The translations under genes and the position numbers were made by a program. 64,000 bases of DNA, taken from assembly GCA_029532415.1 (NCBI GenBank), contig JAQOTA010000015.1, forward strand, positions 1,364,001-1,428,000, read 5' to 3'. The notes below the pieces were generated by a model. The model did not search any database. It had not been told where the DNA came from and worked only from the letters and a program-made list of their open reading frames with translations. Below, one piece after another: positions 29,290 to 41,252 of this stretch. Positions within the stretch are counted from its first letter, which is position 1, and each line of letters begins with the position of its first letter. The stretch comes from Marasmius tenuissimus. Taxonomy: Eukaryota; Basidiomycota; Agaricomycetes; Agaricales; Marasmiaceae.

Positions 29290-30321
29290 CTAGACTGTAG
29301 CGGAAGGTTGAGAAGACTCGGTAACGGGTGGTGGTATTTCCCCAGCTACTGGCTGTTTTTTGGCTTTCTTCGGGTTGGACAACGCCAGCTGGATAGGCTC
29401 TCCCTTCGCTCTCTTGCTCTGCCACTCTTTCACCTGCTCGCTGACCATCTTCTCCTTCAATAGCCTGCGCTGTGCAACCGCTCGCAAAATGTTCCCTCGG
29501 TTCTTTCCAATGGTAGGGTCACCTCTATATTTCCATGTCTGTGTGTCGGAACCCATCTGCTCGGCCTTCGCCTTCAAGGTCGACATAGTCTCTTGTTTCC
29601 TCGACTCCTTGATATGGAAATTCTCCTCTATAAACTTCTCTCTCTCTTCTCTCTCCTCCAATGGCATGTCCTCCAAGCGATGCGGGTAATAGAATGGATC
29701 TACCAGTCCAACCACCGCTCGCTTGTAAGCAGCAGGCGGAGCTCGTCCACCGAGGAAGGGTCGCGCCTTTTGGTAATGCTTTCTTCCGTAGTAGATGTCC
29801 GTCCGGATGTAGGTCGTTTTGACGCCATAAACAGCCGACAGGTATGACCGAACGTCGTTCTTCGTCACGGACAATGGGACACGGAACGTGGCTTCGTAGG
29901 GATTGTAGTCCTGGCCTTCTGGTGTGTGATTTCGAACAAGTCGGTAGATGATGTTAGGAAGATAGACTGGTTGACCAACGACCTCGACCGTTTCCTTCCC
30001 ATCCTGCTTCACTATTTTCGTCCCCCGAATACGTGACCGTCTAGTGTTCAGTCGCTCCAGATACTGTGCAGGTGTGAGAGGCTTCCCGTCTATCTTTGAA
30101 AGTGTTCCCATCGCGAGGTGTCGGTTATACCGCGCAATTTCGGAGGGTGTTAGACCACCATATGCAGCATCAGTTTTCCCTGCCTTGACAGGTCCCAGTT
30201 CCTGTTCTCTGCGACGACGGACGGCAAGAGGAGTGGATTGTGTACGGGCAACCTGAGCACCCTTTGGAAGGTTGGGAGAAGCTTTTGTGCGGTACAGACG
30301 CCGGAAACACGGTCCTAGCAT
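29290..30321 (-). CDS. Mitochondrial large-subunit ribosomal protein uL23m (Mrp20-like)
   Basis: Single exon, 343 residues, start at the ATG at 30321 (MLGPCFRRLYRTKASP), which gives a basic mitochondrial-targeting-like N-terminus. The frame is open upstream but has no ATG there. The L23 fold lies at about 125-190 (VYLPNIIYRLVRNHTP, then FRVPLSVTKNDVRSYLSAVY and VKTTYIRTDIY). It is followed by the long, charged C-terminal extension typical of fungal Mrp20. The protein sits near the polypeptide exit of the mitoribosome (family knowledge). It is divergent from the phosphatase gene at 30525, with only 203 bp between start codons, so a bidirectional promoter is likely. Confidence 0.9.
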   Translation of the reverse strand: MLGPCFRRLYRTKASPNLPKGAQVARTQSTPLAVRRRREQELGPVKAGKTDAAYGGLTPSEIARYNRHLAMGTLSKIDGKPLTPAQYLERLNTRRSRIRGTKIVKQDGKETVEVVGQPVYLPNIIYRLVRNHTPEGQDYNPYEATFRVPLSVTKNDVRSYLSAVYGVKTTYIRTDIYYGRKHYQKARPFLGGRAPPAAYKRAVVGLVDPFYYPHRLEDMPLEEREEREKFIEENFHIKESRKQETMSTLKAKAEQMGSDTQTWKYRGDPTIGKNRGNILRAVAQRRLLKEKMVSEQVKEWQSKRAKGEPIQLALSNPKKAKKQPVAGEIPPPVTESSQPSATV

Positions 30322-30524
30322 TCTGCAGGTGAGGGAGGAAAGTGACTGCTGGTCGCCGGAAGAGAAGGAATATTTTCGAGCCACGTGACGATACAAGTGG
30401 CCCGTGCGCTCTAGCTGAGACTCACTGTTCTGACCCTGACACGCACTGCTCCCAAGTTAGCTTTGCCCAGACGACGACCACGATAGCCGTCTGTTGATTC
30501 GTTCTCTCCTTCATTTCGACCATC
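30322..30524. promoter_or_regulatory. Short bidirectional promoter
   Basis: 203 bp separate the divergent start codons of the uL23m gene and the phosphatase gene. All promoter elements of both must lie here or in the UTRs. No TATA box is obvious. Confidence 0.5.
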
Positions 30525-33140
30525 ATGGTCGACCACTCCTGCTACCGGTTTCTACGCTCTGTCAGGTCAACTTGTGCGCCGTTTACGGCTATAGTTGGCT
30601 TCTCCTGCCTCCTCACATTCATTTTCATTCTGTATCAACCTTCCCCGGGCCCCGGACTCATACAAAGACTGGGATGGCAAGCTTGGGATACTATAACACC
30701 TCCCGGTGCCATAACATCACCACCATCAAATAATCACACGGATACAACGATTGGAACTGGTCAAGATATACCTGAAGGAGTCGATTGGTGGACCTCATCG
30801 ACGTCAGACACCGACAAGATAGACTTTGCGAGCCTACCTCTCGACCAATGGGCACCGTTGCTACCTCACGATACTGGGCGTAAGTTGCAGTCAACTAAAA
30901 GTCTCGCTATCGGTTATCCCTGAATTCCTGATCTAGTATCCGAAATCGCGGTTACGCATTGTATGTTCAATCCCCAGCGGGTGCCTGCGGATATCTGTGG
31001 GCCACCGACAACGAAAGAACAGGATGCCATTCATGGGAAATGGGTCCGTGTTGAGAGGAACCTGAACTTTGAGACCGGATATCTATCGGGCTACCTGGTA
31101 CGTCTTATCGTTGTTCCCAGTTGTTCCCCGTCTCACGATGTGCGCAGAATATATACTATCGTCGAACCAGACGTCAAGACATCAAGCTTGTCACCAATAT
31201 TACTATTCTCCCGGAAAACACTGAACCTTGGCCTGTTGAAGGCTGGCAGAAGGCTTCCACGTCGCTTCGATCGGGATGGCGAGCACCACCTGTGTTTCTC
31301 TGGTACCAGGCCACCAAATCAGCTGCGGAAATGACTTCCCAGGAGCGAAACAGTATGATAACGGAGATTGATCTTCTGTTTGGAGACGATGTGCCTTGGT
31401 ACGGGTTCGAGAAGGTAGAACCACCTACTTTGGAAGGGGAACCTGGGAAAGTTGAGAGTACCTGGATAACCGTTCGCCGAGGAGTGAAAAGTGAGGCCAT
31501 TGGTCTTTTGTTAGTGCTGATCCCATTTTAACGATCCCGCCCAGTACCACCTCGTGCCCCACCGCTTCACTTTTCCCGTGAAGGGAAGTTCAAGATCATG
31601 CAGATTGCTGATCTACATTATTCCGTCTCCGTGGGCGAGTGCAAGGATGTTCGCTTCTCCCTTTGTTCCGCATCCGACAACCTCACTGGTACCCTTCTCG
31701 CAAACATGCTCGATGCAGAACGGCCAGATCTGGTGGTTTTTACGGGTGACCAACTCAATGGTCAGGACACCTCATGGGACCCCAAGTCAGTTTTGGCCAA
31801 ATTTGCAAAAGCCGTGACAGACAGACAGATTCCGTGGGCAGCTGTCTTCGGGAACCATGACTCTGAGAACGGGGCAACCAGGGAAGAGCAGGTGAAGTTG
31901 ATGCAAGGCCTTCCGTATAGTCTGGTGGAAAGTGGTCCGAAGGACGTACACGGGGTGGGAAATTATGTTTTGAAAGTGAGAAGTGCTGACCCGTAAGTGA
32001 ATCGTGATGCTGGGAAAAGACCGAGTTGATTCTCAGCGGAAATGGCCCTAGGTCCAAAACGCATATTCTCACTCTCTACTTCCTTGATTCTGGTTCCTAT
32101 TCGAAAGGCGTGTTCGATTGGTTTGGATTCTTTAGAGGCACAGAGTACGATTGGATTCGTCAAGTGAGCGATCATGCACCATCCTCTTGTTTGCTTCGCC
32201 CATTCATAATCCTTACCCATCTCATTTCACAGAATCAAATTGATTGGTTCTTGCAAGAGTCTAGTACGTTTTGGGGATGCTCTTTCGTTTATTCGGAACG
32301 ACTCCCTCAATTTCCAACTCCGCAGGCAAAATCGACCCGATTGAGCGACCATTCCACCCGGATGGTGCCAAAGATCTTGGGAACGTATGGAAGCGTCAAG
32401 AGGTCACACCGCAGACCAGCAGGCTCGCCAAGCCGAATGCCCTGATGTTCTTCCACATCCCATTGTGCGTTGGCCGACCAGAATACATCGATGATGGATG
32501 CGTACTGATCTTCCTGGATGGTTACTTTCATTCTCATAGACCTGAAGCATACGATCCCGCCGACCGAGATCCTCGTACGAATTGGCCCTTGGACGTAGGC
32601 ATCAAGGGCAATGAAGCACAGGGAAATGCGAAAGGGAACGATGGATTCTTTGAGAAAGGCCTACTGAAGGCGATGGAGACTGACCATGTTTCAAGTTCGC
32701 CACTAGAGGTTAAGGTCGTGGCAAATGGACACTGCCATAGTACGTCTTTTGCCGTCCCTTCTCTTCTTCTTAGTCTCTTAAACCCGTTTATTTCCTCTTC
32801 TAGTCACAGAGAACTGCAGACGTGTGAAGGGCATCTGGATGTGCTTCGGTGGTGGCGGGTACGGGTTTTCTTCCGTTATGGTTTAAAGATTCCTCCGCTG
32901 ATTGACTAATCCCGCGTTCCAGATCCTACTCTGGTTACGGGAAGGTTGGGTATGTGGTTGACTTTCACCGCTACGGCTGGCTAGGCTCTGACTATTCTAC
33001 CTTTTGCCAGGTTCGACAGGAGATTCCGGATCTATGAAGTCTCCGATTATGGTGAGACGATTACCACCTATAAGAGGACTGAGTCGGACGCTGTAATCAA
33101 TGAGTTGGCCCTGGCGGGGCAAGGCGCGGTGCCTCTATAG
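30525..33140 (+). CDS. Dcr2-like calcineurin-type metallophosphatase, N-terminally membrane-anchored
   Basis: Eleven exons: join(30525..30879, 30937..31097, 31148..31490, 31545..31992, 32037..32163, 32233..32263, 32326..32464, 32540..32739, 32804..32858, 32923..32949, 33011..33140), 671 residues. A hydrophobic segment at about 14-34 (AIVGFSCLLTFIFILYQ) suggests a membrane anchor. The metallophosphatase motifs come in order: MQIADLH, VVFTGDQLNG, AAVFGNHDSE, the histidine of MFFHIPL, and VKVVANGHCH. The C-terminal MCFGGGGSYSGYGKVGFDRR matches yeast Dcr2, a phosphatase linked to Sic1 and the unfolded-protein response. All junctions keep phase. The intron at 32465-32539 is 75 bp and open in frame, so a retained form would add 25 residues next to the metal-binding histidine. 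Confidence 0.88.
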
Positions 33141-33465
33141 ACATAGTAACTGGAGATCTATAACTTATCTCGTGGACTACCTTGTACGATTATTAGTTCC
33201 CAGAACGGAATTTTGTTTCATACCGACGATGCCGAATGATTGACTAGTGACAGTGTTCACAACAGCTTACGGCGCGTGTTCTCAGACCCAGCCTGTGGTG
33301 GTGGACGAGAAACGGGAACAGTGATATTGTATAGCTGCGGGTATAGTACATCATGCAGAAGTGAACCGGTAGTAGTAGTACAGTGGTGTGATGAGGCATT
33401 ATCCAGTTGTATATCCATACATAGATCCTGTGGTATATCTGGGCTTGCGTATGGAAGCGCAGTTT
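33141..33465. other. Convergent intergenic stretch
   Basis: 3' flanks of the phosphatase gene and of the DUF6593-like gene. No gene seen. Confidence 0.35.
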
Positions 33466-34315
33466 TCATAGGTTGTGCTGAAGTATATGGCGCATAATCG
33501 TCAACGTGGAGAGGAGCTCTAAAGAACAACGGGATATCGTACATCAGAAGGCGTTTGCAAAGTTTGATGAGACTGATAATAAGGGTCACTCACCCGTTGC
33601 GAGATGTATGAAGGGTTCATGGATCGTAAATGTGTTCCCGGACACGTCGTAAGCGCGTTCATTAGGCGGCTTGAGATTGAAATGTGCTACGAGGTAGTTG
33701 TCTGTTGTCGTACACTGCAGATTCGAGAAGATTCGAGATTGAGCAAGAAGTCTAAAGAGGGGCACATACGCGGGAGAGCACTCACTGTCCACTCCTGACC
33801 TGGAACGGTTCTATGGTTCCATCGATACTCTATGCCGTCGGATCCAACAAATTTTCGTGATCTCGATCTATTGTGAAGAAAGGGACGTTCCCGGTAAATG
33901 GCAAAGGTGGGGAAGCAGGAAGGAGAAAACAGGTCAGTTGAACATGTTCCAATACATTCCGCGGGGATACAGGCAGATCGGCTACTCACACTCCAAGTAT
34001 TGACGTTTTCCTGAGATAGCTCCCCATAGGCAACGAGAACGGTTTGGATCCATTGTTGAATGATATCCGCCCCAGGCTCTCATCGGGCTGGAATTCGAGG
34101 ACAGCAAGAGGGTTTGGGTGGAAAGTCGACATGTTGCGATCGCGATGACGGGATGCTCGTCGTTCCATGTTGAATATCATCGTGACGGGCTTTTGAGGTA
34201 CAGGTCGAGAGATGCGAAAGAATAGACGATCGTACATGTCGTCAAAGTCCGAGAGTGTGAGGGCACCTGTTCTGTCCTCGAAGATGTACGGAAGGGGAGT
34301 TCGTGTTGAGTTCAT
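33466..34315 (-). CDS. DUF6593-like protein
   Basis: Four exons: complement(join(33466..33518, 33594..33714, 33786..33867, 33990..34315)), 193 residues. The pattern is that of the mushroom DUF6593 family: AVLEFQPDESLGRISF and YLRKTSI early, then VGSDGIEYRWNHRT (Arg-Trp core), VAHFNLKPPN, FTIHEPFIHLATG, and a C-terminal LLSTLTIMRHILQHNL helix. The function of the family is not known. Introns are 71-122 bp with GTGAGT donors. The last exon was chosen because it ends in the LTIMRH motif; a different acceptor gives a longer, less family-like end. A TATA-like box lies about 41-46 bp upstream of the start codon. Confidence 0.68.
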
Positions 34316-34355
34316 CGTGGTGAGTCGCGACGTTTGGGTCGTGGTGCAGTGGAGC

Positions 34356-34361
34356 TATATA
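34356..34361 (-). promoter_or_regulatory. TATA-like box of DUF6593-like gene
   Basis: TATATA read on the minus strand, 41-46 bp upstream of the start codon at 34315. Supported by position and sequence only. Confidence 0.35.
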
Positions 34362-34599
34362 GGATGACGGAGAGGAGCAGGGGAAGGGGTACGCGCTGCG
34401 CGGGCTTGTCGCCGCGTTGCTTGGAGAGTAGGGGTAAGGGGACCAAATTCTTGGATTTCTCTTCCGTCTCCGTTATATAGTGCCTCAAGGGGTAGTCCGA
34501 GCAGGCAATCACATATAAGCGTGCGTACGTGCGCGTGCCCGCCAGTTTAGTAGGTTCGGAGAAGAGATCAATCTCATTGATATGAATTTAAATGGGATC

Positions 34600-36400
34600 G
34601 CGATCCTGAAAGGGGACTAGAAGGAGCCCAGGAAGAACTGGGCAGAAACAATGTAAACCAAACATCAGAGGAGAGCAAAAGGCTCGGCACTCACGGACCG
34701 ACCGGTGGGCCTTCGGAGGCGACCCAATATCTCTTCATCACTTGGTGGAGTAGTGCTAAGGCCGACTGAAATGTCGAGGATAATCCACCCAAAAGACCAT
34801 TGAAAGTATCGGACGCGGTATTGGATCGGTCCTCCTCCCCCGGAGTGTAAACTTGAAGTTGGCTTGTTATGTCCTGGAATTCTCCGCTGAGAACCGAAAT
34901 TTTCCGTGAGAATGGCGTAGTTCGTACTCAGAGTAAATATGTATGTTGGGGAAGTGCCACAGTGACGACTTGAGAGGCCATATCCACGTTCTCGACCCCT
35001 TTCGTTGGAAGAGGCATTCTGGTACTTGGCGTAGATAAGATATGACCAGGTGGCGGAAACATTATGGAGGATTATCAATCTTTCGATGGGAGTGGAAGAA
35101 GCGATGGCCTGTTTTTCCACACTCCTGACGGGAGGTCGATGCGATATCTATATCCACACCCATTGCGGTCTTGACCGTTCGACTGCCCTCGATAAGAGAG
35201 ATAGAAGAGCTTTCAGGTAAACTCGTTAGGAAGATACGAGTATGTACTTACCGATACCGTCGCACCACTACTTTCCAGGCATGTCCGTTTAGCGAGTAAA
35301 GTCGTGGAACCCCACTGGCACCACCTGAATGCTAGCACCCTTCGCGTATCTAGCAAGTCAGGACCTCCTGAAACCCAATTTGGATAGATTTGCAGGGGGC
35401 TTTGACGCTGCAAGACTGAACTGATCTGCTGGTCCATGTCAGGTGGGTTCAAGATAACGATGACATTGAAAACCCTTCGGCTATCGCATGTCAAGTACAT
35501 CCCAACAGTCCACCTGACAGGCTGACACGTAGGGACGGAAAACGCGAGCGAACGGAAGACATATCAGTTCGCACATGCCGAGACAAGCTTTGGAATCCAA
35601 TTCAAACGAACTGGTCGTGAATGGCTGCAAGTGATTCTGAATGAGATCATCGGTCCTGGTATCTTGTACCTGAGAATTAGGATACAATTAGGATACAAGG
35701 ACTACTCACAATATTAGATCTGTCCTCATGACCTTGGACGTAGCACGATGCTCACGGCGACCCTTGCCATCAGCCGAGGCGAAGAGCAGTCCGGTAATAT
35801 AAGCGAGTGGAGAGAGCATTTGGAGCTTTGGCGACGAATTCTTGATACCCAATCCGCACTTCCACTGGAAGAAATCAAAGCGTCCGACTAAAAAAAGGCA
35901 AGTTTCTACTGGTTAGAAAACTATCAGAGGGACGAAGTTTGAGCCGGCGTACTAGTCTTTCGGGGTATTAAAAGCCGCAAGATAAGCCCCAATGCACCGC
36001 TGACCACTCCAGCCACTCGGAAGCAGTCCTTCATCAGCGTATACGTTGTCGCTGTCGTCACCGGGGCGAGATGTCTAGATTGTCTTTTGAGCTGGGAAAG
36101 CCCTGCACACGTTTGAGAGGAGGTACGGGGGAGAAACATTTGAAGAATGGGCCGGAATGAGCATTTGGTGTTCATGCGATAGCTGCCTGAGGTAGTCACC
36201 AGCTCCCGAAGCTCCCAGGATCCTGGATGCGGGCATAAGTGAAAAGTACTTCAGCTTCGACTTGCAGCTGTAGGAACGAGCGAGAGAACCAAGCTTCGAG
36301 AGAGGAACAGAGAGGACCAGACTAATCTCAGACTTGAATCGGTCCCAGTAGTGGTTGGTTGAGGGAGGTGATAGCATGCCGCGCTCGCGTTGTTTGGTTC
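34600..36400 (-). other. Unresolved, possibly coding stretch (degenerate or many-exon gene)
   Basis: Several protein-like segments appear on the minus strand, separated by plausible splice sites, but I could not join them in one frame. Examples are GDDSDNVYADEGLLPSGWSG followed by QRCIGAYLAAFNTPKD (about 35955-36065), RFDFFQWKCGLGIKNSSPK with AYITGLLFASADGKGRREHR (about 35725-35880), and a C-terminal-looking TFNGLLGGLSSTFQSALALL (about 34700-34830). Phases conflict between the first two. It is either an old pseudogene or a gene whose exons I misread. No family recognised. Confidence 0.25.
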
Positions 36401-37999
36401 AACTCGAGACAAACAACCCTTCAAAGCTTCAAGCTCCAAGGTTTAGTTGGGCGCTCGTTGTGGTTGAACGTTGAACCACTACATTCCTGTCTCTCGTCAA
36501 GTTCTATTGCCTCTCCTGAGCCCAGTTTTTTTTCATCGTCTCGCGCGAAAGTTGATTCTTTATCAATAACCTCCAAAAATAGCTGGAAGGACTAAGCTAA
36601 GGTCCATTGGCATCTCGATTCTCCTGTGGTCTTTGTCTCGCTCAGCCTCCAGGTACGGAACCCAATGAGAACGCTTCAAGAATAGACGGATTCCCTCCGA
36701 ACAACCCGGTAAGCTGTCTAAAGCTGCCTCGGCCTTCGGAAACACCGATAAGGGGGTTTAGAAAGCACATTACACTGACCTTCGCGAAGTTTTAGAAGGG
36801 CTTTACGATGAACCGGAGTCAAGATAGATATTTATTCTGAATTCATTTGTGCGTAACCTGATGCTCGTCCTAGACTCCCAGGAGCTAACGGCAGAGATAC
36901 CGCGGTTCGGGGTGCTCACGATATATACTACGATGACCTTGGCTCGAACGAAAGCCCTCGGTATCTTGGGAAGTACCCTGAAGCACCCCTCAAATCTCGA
37001 AAAGCCGCACTACTACACGCATCTTTCGTCCGGACCACCCTCGGCATTCAACCATTCATCATTCATGCGGACATCCTCAGAACACCCTTGATTCATTTCG
37101 AACATCTCCCGAAGCTGCGCTCAGCACTGATGAACCTGGCTCCACCTGTGAACAGCGATATCAGCTCTCGCTGGCTTGTGTCCCCTATACGATCCAAGTT
37201 TGTATGTACCCCACCCGGGGAATGTCATCTGGACCGTGTGGGAATTGGCGTTCCAGACTATCTCCTTCAAGGTATTTCACGATTGTAGCTCTTTCCTCCA
37301 AAAAGTTAGCGCTCGAGCACGGACGTGGTGGTCGTTGACCTTGGCTGAAAGAGCCATACGGGTTCGCGTTTACGCCGTTCGCACTATTCGGAACGCGACG
37401 CGCCGCTACTTCCAGACAAGCTTCCGCAGATGTCGCTTTGTACTCGGAGCCAAGGCTTTCCTTATAGGGTGTCGAGAGGCCAAAAAACGAGCCATCGTAC
37501 CTTAATGGACGACGGTGAATCCCACTCCACACCAATCCATACGCTCGGAGTTGACGCCTGTAGGTGTTGTCTCTGTGCAAGCGGTACGAACTTGAAAAAT
37601 TTGCAGCCACTGGTATTGCAGATACGCTGAACAGGCTTGGGACGCTGATGGACCAGTTTTCCTCACCTTTTGGCTTGAAAACCAGGTAAGCAATTTGGGA
37701 GAAGATTCTAGCTGTACCAATTAAATCATCAGTGCTACATAGTTTTGTCGAGGGAACAAACCTGAGTAATATTGTCCGGCATGTAATCTCTGCGATGATG
37801 CAACCTCACCTGCCTGAATCGGATAATCATCGATGATTCCAATTTGAAATCTGCCACTCACGAAGAGTGTGACATCATATCTGCCCCCCTTTGACTTCTA
37901 ATTTTTTCACGTCCGCCGGTATAAAAAAGCCATTCCATGGCGATCGGGTAGAGGTAATTCTTTTTCTCCCTCTTCCCACTTTAACGGTCACCTCACCTT
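36401..37999 (+). other. Unresolved stretch with a coding-like segment at about 36880-37270
   Basis: On the + strand, 36882-37270 has a sustained, low-bias open frame (RDTAVRGAHDIYYDDLGSNE, then YLGKYPEAPLKSRKAALLHA, then QPFIIHADILRTPLIHFEHL). It is preceded by a good acceptor (GACTCCCAG at 36880) and followed by a GTATTT donor-like site. An upstream piece at 36653-36710 (GTEPNENASRIDGFPPNNP) is bounded by CCTCCAG and GGTAAGC. I cannot complete a start or stop and recognise no family. The minus strand at 37185-37610 is also open, so strand is uncertain. Confidence 0.28.
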
Positions 38000-38007
38000 C
38001 GTCTACC

Positions 38008-39772
38008 ATGGCTCCCAACGGCAACGATAACTCGACATCAACGAAACCTATTGCAATCCAGTTCGGTGCAGGCAACATCGGTCGTGGCTTTATCGGTGCC
38101 GTTCTTTCCAAGGCAGGACTACGTGTAGTATTTGCCGACGTCCAGGAGAAGATTATCGACGCTTTGAACAAGGAGGGCAAATATAATGTCCACATATTAG
38201 GAGATGACGACGAGACACATGTCGAGACTATCGAAGACGTAGCGGCGATCAACTCGTTGGACATGAAGGCTATCGAAGCAGTCGCCAAACAGCCTGTGGT
38301 CATTGTCACGACAGCCGTGGGACCTGGTGAGTTTGGGATGGATCGCCGTGGAAGCCATCGTCACTGACGAAGATCTCTTCAGGTGTCCTGCCAAGATTGG
38401 GCAAGGCGTTCGCTACAATTATCCGAACGAGGAAAGACAACAACCTGTAAGCCTGCATTTTCCCCCTGGAGAAGTGGTATCTAACTCGTGCATCTAGGGG
38501 TCCAATAAACGTCGTCGCGTGCGAGAATCTGCAGCAGGCTTCCGTGAAACTCCGTGATGCTGTCTACAAGGAGCTTTCTGATGAGGAAAAGGAGTTCGCC
38601 GACAAGAACGTAGGCTTTGCTGTATGCTCGGTTGACCGTATCGTTCCTCCGTTCGACCCGGACTCGCAAAGCATTCTCGACGTTGGAGTGGAGCCGTTCT
38701 ATGAATGGAACGTTGACTCGAGCAGTCTGAAGAAGACGGAACCACATGTTGATATCTCGGGTATGAAGAGTAAGTCCGCCTCATGATTGACCATTGATCA
38801 GAGTTCTGACGAGCAACAGTTGTCAACAATCTAGAGGCATATGTACAAAGGAAACTGTTCACCCTCAAGTGAGTTCCTATCACACGCCGGTATCTATGCT
38901 ACTGATGCTGATTGGCTTTTAGTTGCGGTCATGCAATCACCGCTTTCCTTGGTGCACTTCCACGAACAGCCTCCACCAACAATGGCCTCAAACCCCGGAG
39001 TTTTTCTACCTCTAGCAATGCAAGCGGCACATCTACTCCCGTCATCCCCACCCATCCCACTATCCTTTCCGCTATCTCTCAGCCCGCTATCCTGACCCTT
39101 GTTTCCCATGCTCTCGATGAAGCCGGTCAGGCACTGATCCGCAAGCATGGCTTCACCCAAGCGGAACACGACTCTTACGTCAAAGCTATTCTTGACCGCT
39201 TTAAGAACCCGAACATGCACGATGAGGTCGCTCGAGTCGGAAGGGAACCTTTGCGGAAGCTGAAGAAGGGCGACAGGCTCCTTGGGCCTATCGAGATGTG
39301 TCGCGAGTTCGGGTTGAAGCACGATGGGCTTTTGGTCGGTGTTGCCAGTGCACTGCTGTTCCACCCCAGGAAGAGTACCAGGAGAAAGTCGAGCTCGGCG
39401 AGTAACCCTGGAAGCCGACGAGGTTCGACTGCGAACAGTAGGAAAGGATCGCTTGGTTCTTCCGTGTTGAACCCGCTCGCGCAGCTGAGGTTGAGCTTGC
39501 AGCAGACGAAGGCGACTCAGGAGAAGGAGGAGTCGGCCATTGTGGAGGATGACTATTACGAATATGAGTACGAGGAGGAGGAGGCCGATCCACAAGCTAA
39601 GGAGGTCGCAGAGATGATCGTGGACAAAGGACTCGTACCGGTTATCCTAGAGCTGACAGGTTGGAAGGAGGACGACGAAGATGTTAGCAAGGTCGTCTGG
39701 GCATACGACGCATTAAAGAACGATGGCGTCGAGTCTGTTGAGAAGGCGTTGAAGGACGACTTGAAGGCTTGA
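38008..39772 (+). CDS. mtlD: Mannitol-1-phosphate 5-dehydrogenase with two inserts
   Basis: Five exons: join(38008..38326, 38383..38446, 38498..38769, 38820..38868, 38923..39772), 517 residues. The enzyme interconverts mannitol 1-phosphate and fructose 6-phosphate with NAD(H), in cytosolic mannitol metabolism. The N-terminal dinucleotide-binding motif is AIQFGAGNIGRGFIGAVLSK. Further family landmarks are VVACENLQQAS, GFAVCSVDRIVPP, VEPFYEWNVD, RKLFTLNCGHAITAFLGAL, and the catalytic-domain RFKNPNMHDEVARVGREPLR. Fungal enzymes are about 390 residues. The extra length here is a Ser/Thr-rich insert at about 250-281 and a larger Ser/Arg-rich then Tyr/Glu-rich insert at about 382-459 (DDYYEYEYEEEE). 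Both lie inside the last exon with no intron signals, so they appear to be translated. Confidence 0.9.
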
Positions 39773-41252
39773 AGAATTAGAACTTGCCTGTACTTCTTAT
39801 GTATACCTATTTAGATATCTCCCCTGGTGGTTTTCAGTGTTGTACTTTTATGCCAACTGAACATGATCTAGAATTATGAAAACAACCCGCCGTTTAAAAC
39901 AAATCCGCAAGCCCCTTTGAACCCCTACTAGTCTTCCCTCTCTGCCGCTAATATGCACGACCTCGCTTCGTCTCTCAAAGTATCGAGCCAGTAGTGGGGC
40001 GAGCTGGAGCTTCGAGCGTACAATCCTTGCCTCCGGGCCAGTCCTTCGACAACCCAGAACCATCGTTAGAGCATTTGGATCCTGTAATCCTCGAGACCTC
40101 TCTTTCTGAGCCGCCTCTTGTATACGCCGCCAACAAATACCTCGGTCACCTCGATCTCGCCACGAAGGGCGGAGGGGGTTTATCACAGGACTTTTTGAGA
40201 ACTTGAAAGACATTGGAACTTTTGGATTAACAGAACGAGTCCGGAATCATGCTTTGCACTACATTCCCTGTTCCATTGATGATCTGCGGTGATTCCAACC
40301 AGACATCCGAAATCAACGTCTTTCTCCGGTGAGTTACCTCTCGCATTCGCTCATACTATTTGCGCTGGTCATATCGCAGGAGCCGGCTCAGGTTGCTGCT
40401 ACGGCGGTCGCGGTGTTCTAGCACAACAATCACCAACGCCAGGAGATAGGTCTTGGGGAGCTTGAGTACATGATTGTTCCTTGCATTTCCATGTCGGACG
40501 ATCGACGTTCTACGTTCTACCTTGTACCCGGGACGCGAGGACTAAGCAACGCGATTGCTACTGGCCAGGTTCCGTTCGAGGAGACGAAGGTGTTGAAATG
40601 TGCCAGCAGTGTCGAGGGAGGAAAAGAGGACAAGGGTATGGAGGACCTAGAGTACCGACGGAAGGCCCTCAAGCATTTCCTCGCTTTCAGAACGTTGGCC
40701 AAGGGTCTCTGGTCGGGAATTTTGAAGGATATACAGGCTTATACAGGTGGATCAAGTTGATTGGTTCTGGAGACTAGGGGAGATGGACGCCGTCGATCAT
40801 CGGTAGCATGGCGCTCGCAATGGAAATCGTGGCAGTGAGTATAATCTGACTTCAATGGTGACTTTGTGTGTCTGCAGATCACATCGTGATAATCGTCGGG
40901 CACACCAAGGGAGCTTACAGATCGGAGACCTTGCCCAAATAATCGATATCTGGCGGCGCCCATCCTGCTAAAGTACTTCGGAGGATTCGCAACCTGAGAA
41001 GTCATCAAGTTCGATGGCTGAGGGCTGAGCCAGAAGTCAGGGCGGCTTGAGACGAGGTCCAGAGTACTTGTAGTATATAGATCTAGAATGGTCGATCATT
41101 GGGTACGGTGATGAAGCAGTAATAAAGTCTTGCGCATGCATCAAGACTGGGCAAGGACAGTGACACTGGCAGTGGACGGAAGTTAGCCTGGCTAGCCGTC
41201 TGTAAAACTAACACAGAAGATAAGTCGTTCTGTCGTATTACAGCCTGGTGCC
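39773..41252. other. Long intergenic stretch
   Basis: Nearly 1.5 kb between mtlD and the next TIR element. A few short open frames exist on both strands, including overlapping ones at 40470-40777, but none shows a recognisable motif or convincing splice structure. Confidence 0.35.

Noticed and set aside
31598..31996. Stand-alone 132-residue phosphatase gene
   Set aside because: It is one exon of an eleven-exon gene; flanking GT-AG sites join in phase and restore all metallophosphatase motifs.
40215..40470. Possible two-exon small gene after mtlD (GTGAGT…CGCAG at 40323-40380)
   Set aside because: The joined frames are short, have no suitable start and no recognisable composition.
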